Origin: Otatea glauca
Taxonomy: Eukaryota; Streptophyta; Magnoliopsida; Poales; Poaceae
Assembly: GCA_036346275.1 (NCBI GenBank)
Contig: CM070725.1
Location: 45,508,104 to 45,572,103, forward strand
DNA length: 64,000 nt
Reading direction: 5' to 3'
Positions 12,090 to 22,400 of the stretch are shown piece by piece. The translations under genes were made by a program, and so were the position numbers. The first letter of the stretch is position 1. Each line of letters starts with the position of its first letter. Below the pieces are notes generated by a model. That model was not told the origin of the DNA and ran no database searches. It worked only from the letters and a program-made list of their open reading frames with translations.

Positions 12090-12658
12090 TCCTTCACCGC
12101 AGGCATGTACCTATGTTGTATCCCAGTTTCATGAACTCATTCTGTATCTTAGGTGTTGTTCACATGCCATGCTATTATAGTTGTTGTACTTACTACACTT
12201 TGTAATATCAATATCGGGTTTTATTCAGTGTTTTACTATGATTTGTCGTCAAATTTATCGCACACCGAAAGAGAATGAGAAACAAAAATTTTGATTTTTT
12301 TTGTCAAAAAAAGTAAGTGACAAACAATTTTGTAAAATACTACATGAATTATCACTAACAATTTTGAATTTATTGAACCCTGATTTCAACTTTAAAATTC
12401 TAGCAACTGTCAAAATAACATTGCCTTTTAATAATTAATGCTCACAAGTTATAGCGAATTTTCGAATGAAATCAGTGAAAAAATGTCTCTCATAAATTTA
12501 ATTTTCTCAAAAAAAATTCATGATTTTTATAATTTACTTAATTTTCATACTCTGTAGCCAACCGGTTGGCTTTGAAGCCTAGTCGTCGCCGTATCGTGTA
12601 GCGAAAATAGGTTTTCGTTGAACCATTGGACGACAATCTATTGTTGTCACACGGTACG
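12090..12658. other. AT-rich 3' part of the MULE
   Basis: Non-coding sequence between the last gene and the right inverted repeat. A segment at 12590-12650 repeats, in altered form, the 'cgacgacaatctattgt' motif found just inside the left end. Confidence 0.5.
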
Positions 12659-12894
12659 GCGACAAAGCCACGTGTCACAATTTGCTGTCTCGGCTCTGTC
12701 GATGCAACGCTAACCATTGGATTAACCGGTTGTCGTCATACGGTACGTTGACAAAAGGGTGTTCGTCCATCCCTCTGGTGACTACTCCTATTTCATCGTA
12801 CCGTTTGGCGACGAAGAATTATTTTTACAATTTTTCTATTTCGCGTGTTAATGTCACAATTCTTTTTGCGAAATGTATTATTAAAAAAAATTCC
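12659..12894 (-). repeat. MULE right terminal inverted repeat
   Basis: It is the reverse complement of 4079-4295 with moderate divergence. The outermost bases are 'attattaaaaaaaattcc'. The 187-bp direct repeat follows without a gap. Confidence 0.85.
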
Positions 12895-13080
12895 ACGTAG
12901 TCGTCCCTCTTAATGTTGGTCGGCATCTGCATAGTTTTCAACCAGCATGACTTGTTGGCGACTGGATTATTGGGAGCAATCAGAAGATCATAGCCACTTG
13001 TCAAGATTCAGTTCGATTATCCGGATCCATGGGCAACCGAAAGCGAGAGGGCAGAAAGAAGTAAAATAGCCGTGCTTGCC
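12894..13080 (+). repeat. 187-bp direct repeat, right copy, flanking the MULE
   Basis: Partner of 3894-4080 in the same orientation. The last 60 bases ('ggatccatgggcaaccgaaa' onward) are almost identical. Similarity stops at 13080, where unrelated sequence (aacgtggccagtgg) follows. Confidence 0.85.
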
Positions 13081-13474
13081 AACGTGGCCAGTGGCCTCCA
13101 CAAAATGGGCGCCCAGTCCCTCGCCTTGGACATGTCTAGGTCCGGTCTAAAAACCGAAAATCATCGCTTTTCTAATTCTATAGTAATTTTTTTAAAATCT
13201 AACTTTTTTGTGAATGTAATACTAAAAATAGCTTCGTTTTGTGGTCGTGGATAGGGCTATTTTACTAAAAAAAATTACACGCGTGACTAGAAAAGTGATG
13301 ATTTATAAAAACTATAACATGAGTATACATCCCAACAATTTTCAACGGGTGATGGGGTACTGATCAAAACATGATCAGATAAATTTGACGAATTGTAGGA
13401 GTGTCTTTTTTTCGGTGTAGAATAAAGTACTGTGATTTTGTCTACTAGACTATCACATATTTTACATAAAAGTT
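13081..13474. other. Intergenic DNA, nothing identified
   Basis: No gene, repeat end or RNA was recognised. A 60-codon ORF at 13072-13254 runs across the edge of the direct repeat and has no recognisable motif. Confidence 0.3.
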
Positions 13475-13611
13475 TTGAGCAGTCCTTCAATGTTTTTCCT
13501 CCTAATATAAGTTGCATAAAAGCAAACGAAGGGGTAAGTAATCACCATCTACTCTTTATTTATACTTTAATATTTGCATAACTTTAAAAAAAACATAGAA
13601 ACACCTCTCAA
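13475..13611 (+). mobile_element. MITE family M1, copy 1
   Basis: Small non-coding element, most diverged of three copies (others at 24093-24235 and 49712-49853). Shared parts are 'ttcaatg', 'cctcctaata', 'aagttgca', 'ggggtaagtaatcaccatct', 'actttaatatttg' and the end 'cacctctc'. The ends are inverted repeats of about 20 bp in the better copies. Confidence 0.75.
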
Positions 13612-13739
13612 AATGTTTTTGTCCTACCTATGTCGTATAATTATCACTGAAGTAGCATAATGCGGATGATGACAAAACAACAGAATAGTTAGAAACGGTG
13701 ATTAAGACTTGTTTGGTTGAGGCGCGCGGGAACCAGGTT

Positions 13740-14710
13740 CACAAAATCAAAATTTTGAATTTTGAATAATTTTTTATTTTTGAAAATCGGCCGAAAATCA
13801 GGAGAGAACGAAGAGATTTGAATTCAAAAATTTTAAACCAGCAGTGAAACAATGGCAAAAAAAAATCAAGCGATTTTACCCATTTTCGACCAGTTTAATT
13901 CGATTTTCAACCAATTTTCAATTTTGGATTTTTGAGCGATTTAAAATTTTAAAAAATTCAATTTTATTTTCAACGACGAAGGAAAATTAAAAAATAATAA
14001 GAATTCGATTTTTTTATAAAAATCTCAATTAATCTATAAAACACCTCAAAGGAATTTCAATAGTTTTTGAAATCATTTAGTGCTTCTGGAAAATCAAAAA
14101 CAACAATTAATGAAAAGAATAAAGACACTGTTATATTTTTATAAAAATTTACAGGATTGATCATGCCTTTAAATTTTAATGGTACGATAAATAGTTCCCA
14201 ATGATCATGTGTGAAAATTTTCAAAAATATTAGACTTCATTTACTGCCCCTAGAAAATAAAAAACTGAAGATCATATACAAACATAATAGCACTGTTTGA
14301 ATTTTTTAAAAATACAAAGGTCTGTTCATCATCTAAAAATTTACAGAATCATTAGCATTTCCTCTGCACCTCGGAATTTTTTATAGAAATATTATACTTC
14401 ATTAATGCCCATAGAAAATAAAAATAGAACAGTATATACAAAGACGTAGCACTGTTAGAATTTTTAAATAATACATAGGTATGATAATCACTAAAATTTT
14501 TGCAGAATTATTAGCATTGCCTCAAGACCTCACACAAAAAAATTCAAAAATTGTTAACACTTCTTGATAATTTTTTTTCTAAATTTTCTGAATTTTTTGA
14601 ATTTGCATTTGAATTTCACCGGTTTACCAAACGGTTTTAGAGATCGAACTAGTTTGATACGCTCAATTCTCATGATTTTTGAGCGGTTTTTATCGATTTT
14701 GTAAACCCTT
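13740..14710. repeat. AT-rich dispersed repeat, diverged copy
   Basis: Very AT-rich, with the family's phrases 'gcactgtttgaattttttaaa', 'catctaaaaatttacagaat' and 'attagcattgcctc' recurring at about 14300 and 14470. It has the same general make-up as 59430-60892 but the ends are not clear. No coding potential. Confidence 0.45.
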
Positions 14711-14892
14711 AGTGGGAGCAATCATGTGCAAAAAGATCATGACCTTATTCGAAAGATGACTCTAACGAGGACTACTGAGACTTAAACCTTATTTTTCATC
14801 TTCTATTTCGGTGACGGAAAGCAAGTCGTTTTGAATTACGTGTAATCAAACATTATAATTTTTGGTTATCAATGTAATTTTTAATATCTAGA

Positions 14893-14921
14893 ATACATAT
14901 ATATATATATATATATATATG
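14893..14921. repeat. (TA)n microsatellite
   Basis: An uninterrupted run of alternating A and T, about 27 bases. Confidence 0.9.
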
Positions 14922-14999
14922 CCTCAAAAAATACTTTCACAATATTATAATTTTAAAATGTTTTATAAATATATCACTAATTCTTATTCCTTCTCCGCG

Positions 15000-15660
15000 T
15001 TGGCCTAGCTTGGCGAGCCCGCCGTACCGTGCTGGCTTGGCCCACTTTGCCTCTGATGAGCCCAAGCACGGCCTAATGGCACTCAAAGCCCCTTACGTAT
15101 CGTGCTGGTCCAAGCACGGCCTTTTTTGTATTTTGAGAGCAGGTTGGGAATGCTAACCTGGGCGGTAAGCCGTGCGGGCGTCATCACAATGGCCACATCG
15201 CCATCACCGTTGCCATGGTCACGATGCCGTCACTGTTGCCACAACGAGCGTCTGCTCGGTGCGTGAGGCGCTGTCATAAGAGCGTTGGGTGTCGGTCGGT
15301 ACCGCGGTCGTCGTCACCACCACGCTCGCAAAGGGACACGACGGGGCATCGCAGGTGTAGGTGCGCTCGACGTCAGTGAGCAGGTACTCCACTCTCCATC
15401 TCTTTACCATTTCGGTTTTCTTCCCGTTTTCTGTAAGCAACGAATGCGAAAGTGTCGTGCACTACTGCGTGCTGCCGTGCCTACGTCGTGTCCATCAGCC
15501 TGTAGCGTGCTATGTCATCCCAAGCACAGCCCTTGCAGAGCATACCATGCCGTGCTTCCCATCATACCATATCGCTAGGTCCAGCACGACCTGTGTGCAT
15601 ACGTGCCGTGCCACGGGCCGGCCCAAAAAAACTCGACCCAATGCCCATGTATAGTCCCAG
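15000..15660. repeat. GC-rich dispersed repeat with CGTGC/GCACGG motifs
   Basis: Recurrent phrases such as 'cgtgctgg', 'ccaagcacggcc' and 'accgtgc' run through the block on both strands. This is typical of transposon-derived GC-rich repeats in grasses (inference). ORFs here are short and have no domain. Confidence 0.4.
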
Positions 15661-15701
15661 TTGCTCTATTTGGAAAGGCCGAAGCTTTCGAGGTAGCAAT
15701 T

Positions 15702-16043
15702 CCAGGAATTTTTTAAATACATTATAAAATTATTTTAGAAAAAATATACAAAAATATTATAAAAATATACCACATGTCGCCAAATGGATTAGTGACAGTC
15801 CTTGTGTTGCCAAATAAATTGACGACAAGGAGCGACAAAAGCCTTAAACTGTTCACCAAATGAATCTATCGGCCAATTCAATTAGCGACAAGAGAGATAT
15901 ATGTCACTGTTTTATTTGATGACAGAAACTCTATCACTATTTTATTTGGTGACACACTGTCGCCGATTCAATTGGCAGTGGAGGTATATTTTTTGTAGAT
16001 TTTTTGGGTGTTATTTTTGTAAATTTATTTTAAAAAATTCCGG
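15702..16043. mobile_element. MULE-type MITE upstream of the 5-phosphatase gene
   Basis: The ends form an inverted repeat: CCAGGAATTTTTTAAATA at the left against CCGGAATTTTTTAAAATAAA (reverse complement of the right end). AT-rich arms flank a core with 'tgtcgccaaatgg', 'ttgccaaataaattgacgac' and 'atttggtgacacactgtcgc'. The same GGAATTTTTTT end and GTCGCCAAA motifs occur in the large MULE at 4079-12894, so it may be a related non-autonomous element. No clear target duplication was found. Confidence 0.65.
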
Positions 16044-16185
16044 TTAGTGTAGCATACCTCCGTTCCAGCACCACGGTGAAGAGCTTTCTACACCGTCGAG
16101 GCGTCGATATTCACACTGGCACGCCCGGGCCGCACCGGGACGGGACCCCGTCGGCCGTGGTCCCGGTCCACGAGGCATCCACCCA

Positions 16186-16191
16186 TATAAG
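16186..16191 (+). promoter_or_regulatory. TATA box of the 5-phosphatase gene
   Basis: catataagcag lies about 240 bases before the ATG in a GC-rich context. A CT-rich stretch (16245-16340) typical of plant 5' UTRs follows. No ATG lies between it and the start at 16427 by eye. Confidence 0.5.
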
Positions 16192-16426
16192 CAGACACCC
16201 CTCCACAGTCCACACTCTCAGACACACCAGTTCCCTTACCTCCGAGGCGCGGCTCCTCTCCCCCTTCCGCTCCAGCAACGGGTAGCCTCCCTCCGCTCCA
16301 ACCCCTCTCCCCTCCCGCGCTCGCCTCACTCCTCCTCCTTGGCCGCTTCCGAGTGCCCGCGCGAATCCGAGCCCAAATCGCCCGACCAGGAGCACGCACG
16401 CGAGGGCCGCGAGCCACGAAGGCGTC

Positions 16427-19400
16427 ATGGAGCCGGACGACGAGGCGGCCGGGGCGCGGGCGCCGCATCGGAAGGGCATCTCCTACAGCCAGCCGCTATC
16501 GCGCGACCAAGTGGTCGCGGCCGCGTACGCCCGCCACGCCGCCCTCCGCATGCACAGCCTCGACGACGACCCCATCGCGTCCGTGTCCGCGCACCGCCAC
16601 GACCCGGCGCGCTGCGTCTCTTACCCGCACCAGCTTCCGCCCCACCACCACCACCACCACCACGGCGAGTCGATGTACTTATCCGCGGCCTCCTTCGGCG
16701 ACTGCGGCGGCCGCTCGGTAACGCTAGAACGGGCCATGTCGGAGTACGGCGGCGCAGGCGGGGCGCTGCCGGAATTCGTCGGTGCGGGCGGGGGCGAGGG
16801 CATCTTCCGCGTGCCGCTCCGCGCGGCCATGCATCCGGGCCGCCCGCCACCGCTCGAGGTGCGGCCCCACCCGCTTCGGGAGACGCAGGTCGGCTCCTTC
16901 CTGCGGACGCTCGCGTGCGAGCCGCAGCGGCGGCTGCTTTGGGCGGGCGCCGAGTCCGGGATCCGGGTGTGGAGCCTCGACGAGGTGTTCGCCGGGTGGG
17001 GCGCAGGGGCGCGCCGCGGCGACGATGAGAGCGCGCCGTTCAGGGAGTCCGTGCTCGCGGCACCCGCGCTCTGCGTCGCGGTAGACAGCGCGAACCGGCT
17101 GGTGTGGACGGGACACAAGGACGGGAGGATCCGGTCGTGGCACATGGACCTCGCCACGGCGCCGGCGGCTGCAGAGGATGGCGGCGGGAATGCGCCGATG
17201 TTCAAGGAAGCCCTGACGTGGCAGGCGTACAGCCGCACGCCGGTGCTCTCCATGGTCGTTACGTCATACGGTGAGAAGCTTGCTGCCTTGATCACCTCTA
17301 ACAATTTTCTTTTTTCATTGACTGCTTTGAGGAAAATCAAATTATGCATTGGATAAGACAGCCGTGAGCGCAGTCAGGCAATGGCACTTGTTGGTGCGGA
17401 AAGGTGTGAAGATTACTGGAAATGTTCAATAAGCTGATTTTACGTGACTGGGTAGTAGTAGGAGCAGAGATAAGAAAAGAGAATTTTCGGGCTTCATTAG
17501 CTATTGACGTGCTGCAAATCAGCATTTAGAACCCTAAATCAGAAGTTGTTGCCATTCATTAAATTTCAGCTAGTGATTACGTTATGTCCAAGATTTTTTT
17601 TTTTTGGTTCTGTATGAGATTTGGACATCTCGATATGGAATATTAGTGTTACAAGTTTTTCTGGAATGGTATCATGCCTTCAACTTTTTGTAGGTGAATA
17701 TGCACGGATTTGGCACATTGGCACCTTTTACTTTAAGCTGGAGAAATTTTGGAAGGTAGAATCAGCCTTTGGAATATCTTTTGACAAAGAAAAGAATTAG
17801 CTTATGAAATACTTAACTCTCATATCCTAGGTAACTAATTCAATAATCCAAAGCAGTACTTATCAATTGCAGAGATGTTAAGACAATATGGTTCTTGATT
17901 GACTACCTTGAAGCCTACTTAAAAAGATGCTGTCTAGTTTTTTTTAGATGAATAGAATGTCAAAACCGAAGCCCCAATCCCTTCTTTTATTGAAACTGAG
18001 TTAACACACAGTTTAAGGTCAGTACATTACAATCCATCTCATCACTTTCTTACAGTTCCAATCTCATAAATTGCCTAGCTCAAATAGTTTCAATTATTGA
18101 CTTCTTCTCACAGCACTCCCTTTCTTCGGTTTTCCTCTTCTATCGCTTCACATTGTATCAGTTTTCCTCCCAACTCCAGAGTCTTCATCTTCATGTCAAC
18201 CTCATTGGTCCCATCACCAATTTCTGTCTAGTTTTTATTTAAATGTGCAGTTTATTTCGCGTCAAAACTTAATTGTCAGCTTTATTTCGTCGCTTTCGTT
18301 TTGCATTCAATCATTGTCAATGGCTGGATCACTAGTTCTTTGCTGTTTGACATTCATGCATCTCTGTCATTTTGCATATAAGAGTTGAACATCTAGATGT
18401 GGATTAAAAAGAGGTGAAAAGTTGTCCCAAAATGATATGTTTCATTTCAATATCTTGGAAACAGGTGAAATATGGTCAGGCTCTGAAGGGGGTGTTATAA
18501 AGGCATGGCCTTGGGACGCCATTGCTAAGTCCCTCTCGCTAACACCAGAAGAAAAACATATGGCTGCTTTGCTGGTCGAAAGAGCATATGTTGACCTTAG
18601 GAACCATGCCACATTTGGTATCGTGTGCACTTTGCCCACTACTGATGTGAAACACATGCTTGCTGATCATTGCCGACCGCAAGTTTGGAGTCTAACTAGC
18701 ATGACATTTGCTCTTTGGTATGCTTTCATAAATATAGATGAATTGCATCAGTTTCCTCAACTCCGATTGGAACTAAGTTTTCTTATATGCTTTCTACAGG
18801 GATGCTCGGACAAGGGAGCTGTTAAAAGTATTTGGCATGGATGGCCAAGTGGAGTCAGCTCGTCTAGAGGCACCAATGATGCCAGAACAATTTATAGAGG
18901 AAGAGATCAAAGTAAAACCTGCAAAGAAGGAGAAACCACAAGGTTCTTTCACATTTTTTCAGAAATCTAGGAATGCCTTGATGGGGGCAGCCGATGCAGT
19001 ACGCAGAGTTGCAACAAAAGGGACATTTGTCGAAGATACTTGTCAAACAGAAGCAGTGGCTCAAGCAATGGATGGAACAATTTGGTCAGGTTGCACAAAT
19101 GGTTCGATTATCTTGTGGGATGGAAATGGGAATCGACTACAAGAATTCCATCATCATAGTTCTTCTGTTCAATGCATAAAGGCACTTGGAGAAAGGGTTT
19201 GGGTGGGCTATGCCAGTGGTACTATTCAAGTCATGGATGTTGAAGGTAACCTTCTGGCAGGATGGACTGGGCATAGCTGTCCAGTCATAAAAATGGCGAT
19301 TGGTGGTTCTTACATCTTTACTCTGGCTCATCATGGCGGTATTCGAGGATGGCCTCTAACTTCCCCTGGCCCTGTGGATCATATTCTGCGAACTGATTTG

Positions 19401-22400
19401 GTGAACAGGGAGTTGTCATATACAAGGCTAGAGAACATTAAAATACTGGTTGGAACTTGGAATGTTGGGCAGGAGAAAGCGTCTCCTGAATCTCTTTGGT
19501 CATGGTTTGGTAATGCATCATCTGATGTTGGGTTGGTGGTTGTTGGCTTGCAAGAGGTCGAGATGGGTGCTGGAGTTCTTGCCATGGCTGCAGCTAAAGA
19601 AAGTGTAATATCATTGACCTTGCCTTAGTTATTTCACTGTTTCTTGTTTTGTTGTTCAATTGAGTCAAGCAGGGGAAGTTATTATTCATGTAGGACAATT
19701 AAGTGACAAGTGAAAATAGAAAGAATGTTTCTGCATTAAGAATGTTAAAGTTGAACTATATAATTAAAGCAGCCAATTTGTATCATGTCTGATGCTATGT
19801 TTATCATCTGTGCACCCTCCATTTCATAATGTAATGCACCGTTTGCCTCTTGCCTGTTTCAAAATATAAGGCCTCTAAGAAATCGAGGGAGCATTTAGTG
19901 GGTATTTTCCACGTACTACGCTGGGAGTAATAGAGAGATAGCACTGAGCAATTATTGACTACACCATTTCTAAATTTGCTTGAAGAGTGGAAGATGAACT
20001 TATTATGGAATGATGGTAGTATTATTTACTAGTAATATTCCTGGTTCTGCAGTATGCAAGCATCTACCTGTATTCACTAATATTGCTCACCATCACAAAG
20101 ATCAGTGAGTTGGAAAATACTATCCAATTTGTCGCTGACATATCGCCCCAGGCCTGCCATGTCAGCCCTCCATTGGATGGTATTTTCCAATTTATACATC
20201 TTTGTGACGGTGCCGAGCTAATTAATTTACTTATTTATACCTCTGCCCACGTTGTAGCATAATTATGTCCTATTGTTTGTGCTGTGGTATATTTACATTC
20301 TTCTTCTTGTCTGCTCTCTATCTAGAGTTTTTATTACTCTAATTTAGCCACTGGGAACGAATATTGCATTTTCCTAAGCATAGTGATTCATCCTATGGCT
20401 CTAGTTTGCAAACTTTTCTTTTACAGTTACACAACTGTATATTTGAGAAGTCAATTTATTTGGTTCCATGTTAAAATTATGTTAAGTGTTAATGTGTTAG
20501 TGATTTGTTGATGATGCCACTGGTAACTGAAAGGGAATAATGTATTTAAGTACTTCCTTTTTGGGCAGGACATTACTCATTACGATATTTCGTTTTTTCC
20601 TTCTGCTTTCAGTCCAATTTGCAAATCTGAACAGCACCAGCTATTAGCCTAACACTGTATACACTGTTATTGCTCTTGCTGTGTGTAAGTTCTCTAAGGT
20701 GAACATTTGATTCAAGTTTTCTTGCTTATGGCCTTAGGTAGGGCTTGAGGGCAGTGCCAATGGGCAGTGGTGGATTGACAATATTGGCAAGACACTTAAT
20801 GAGGGGATATCCTTCCACCGAGTTGGTTCAAGGCAATTGGCCGGATTACTTATTGCTGCATGGTACTGACTTGTCATGAAATCATTTATTTTATTGATTG
20901 CGCAATATTAATTTCTGTTATCACTTAATTATTACCTTTTGTTTGTTCACACTTTTCTCATCTGTTATACATATGACATGTATATTATGATTATTTCAAG
21001 GGCAAGGAAAGACCTTAAGCCACACGTTGGTGATGTTGATGCTGCTGCAGTGCCATGTGGCTTTGGCCGTGCCATTGGCAACAAGGTACATGATCATAAA
21101 AAATGTGTATTAACTCTTTTTGTTTTTTAAGGTACCACTTACCGTGTTGATGTATGAATTACCGCTCTCCATCTCCTACGCTTTCTCCTTTTGCCTACTA
21201 TAAAATAAGTGTAAATTGCACTTTGCTCCAGGTAAATTGCTTGTTGTTTCACTATGCACCGCGTTTACTCAATAGTTTCACTTTACACCAGGGTGTTTCA
21301 AAATAATTTTCACTTCACACTAGCTAGCCATCTTTGGGTTTAAACCGGTGCATCTCCTGACAAGCAGGGCCCACGCGTGGGTGAGCCACTCGTTCACGCC
21401 GGCTGTGATGTAGCGCCCCTCCACGTTAGCAAATAGAGATGGCATGAGGCGGTGGCTGGGGTAGCGGGTAGCACTCATCGGGGGTGTGGCAAAATGGAAC
21501 GCAAGAAGTGAGAGAAAGCTGGTGGTTGTTGTGGTGTGCATTGAGATGCGCTAGAGACATGCCGACGGTTACAGAGGACGGTGGTGGTGGAAGGGTGTTG
21601 GTGGCGGCGGTGCTACGGGTGTCAGGGAAGAGAGGTGAGCGCGTCAAAAGATAGAGGATGACAAGGGGATGCTCGGGTAAGAAGTAATCAAATGGAATCT
21701 CACCGATCGCGATGAACCACGACGGAGAAGATAGACGGATCCGGAGAAGAATAACCTCGATTCCAAGCAGCTGCATACACGAAACTCGTTAATTTTGGGG
21801 TGTGCAGGAGGAAGCGGTGGAACACGAACGGTTTTTTAAGGTCACCAGATACAGAGTATGAGCTCGGTGGAGCTCGGAGGCAATAACGGCGTCGCTACGT
21901 ACTCCTTGGGCCAAGAAGAAGAGGGAGGGGGTAAAGGGGAGAGTGCAGCTTCGCCACTTCTCAGCTGCGTCACCGCTTCCCGTGCGAGCACTCTGCATGT
22001 GAGAATAGAGGTCGGGTCTGGCACCAGTTCATCATACGCGTGGACTCCTCAGCTGGACGAGTTGATTCGGCCGGCTGTAGAGTGATCCAGTCTGTTAAAC
22101 CAAGGTGTTTAGACTAGTGCAAAGTGCAACTTTGTTTTGTCTACCCTGGTGCAAAGTGAAACTATTGCCTAACCCACCCTGGTCCAAAGTGTAACATGAC
22201 ACACTTTACCTGGTGCAAACTGCAATTTACTAATAAAATAACTTGAAATGTTTCTGCCAAAACAAAAGGAAACAGAAACTGACAATCTACACTGGAATAT
22301 TGGAGTGCTTTAATATATAATCAGAAAAAACTCAACATGTTTTATGTTCGTACTTTTTCCAAGGAGAAACAACTGTTGGCATGTGTTAAGGTGAAAGAAT

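Larger units (their letters stand above)
4079..12894 (+). mobile_element. Mutator-like element (MULE) with MudrA, plant-mobile-domain and Myb/SANT-like genes
   Basis: This is a class II transposon of about 8.8 kb. The ends are long terminal inverted repeats: GGAAATTTTTTTTAATAATA at the left against the reverse complement of the right end, GGAATTTTTTTTAATAATA. Homology continues inward for about 220 bp with small gaps. Inside, all on the plus strand, are a purine-rich leader (4370-4500), a MudrA-type transposase (4824-7455), a plant mobile domain gene (7807-10480) and a Myb/SANT-like gene (11077-12089). All three reading frames carry stops or frameshifts, so the copy is probably inactive. No 9-bp target duplication is visible; 187-bp direct repeats flank it instead. 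Confidence 0.88.

Noticed and set aside
16339..17028. 229-codon ORF overlapping exon 1 of the 5-phosphatase gene
   Set aside because: It starts at a non-ATG codon and is an Arg/Pro-rich out-of-frame shadow of the GC-rich exon.
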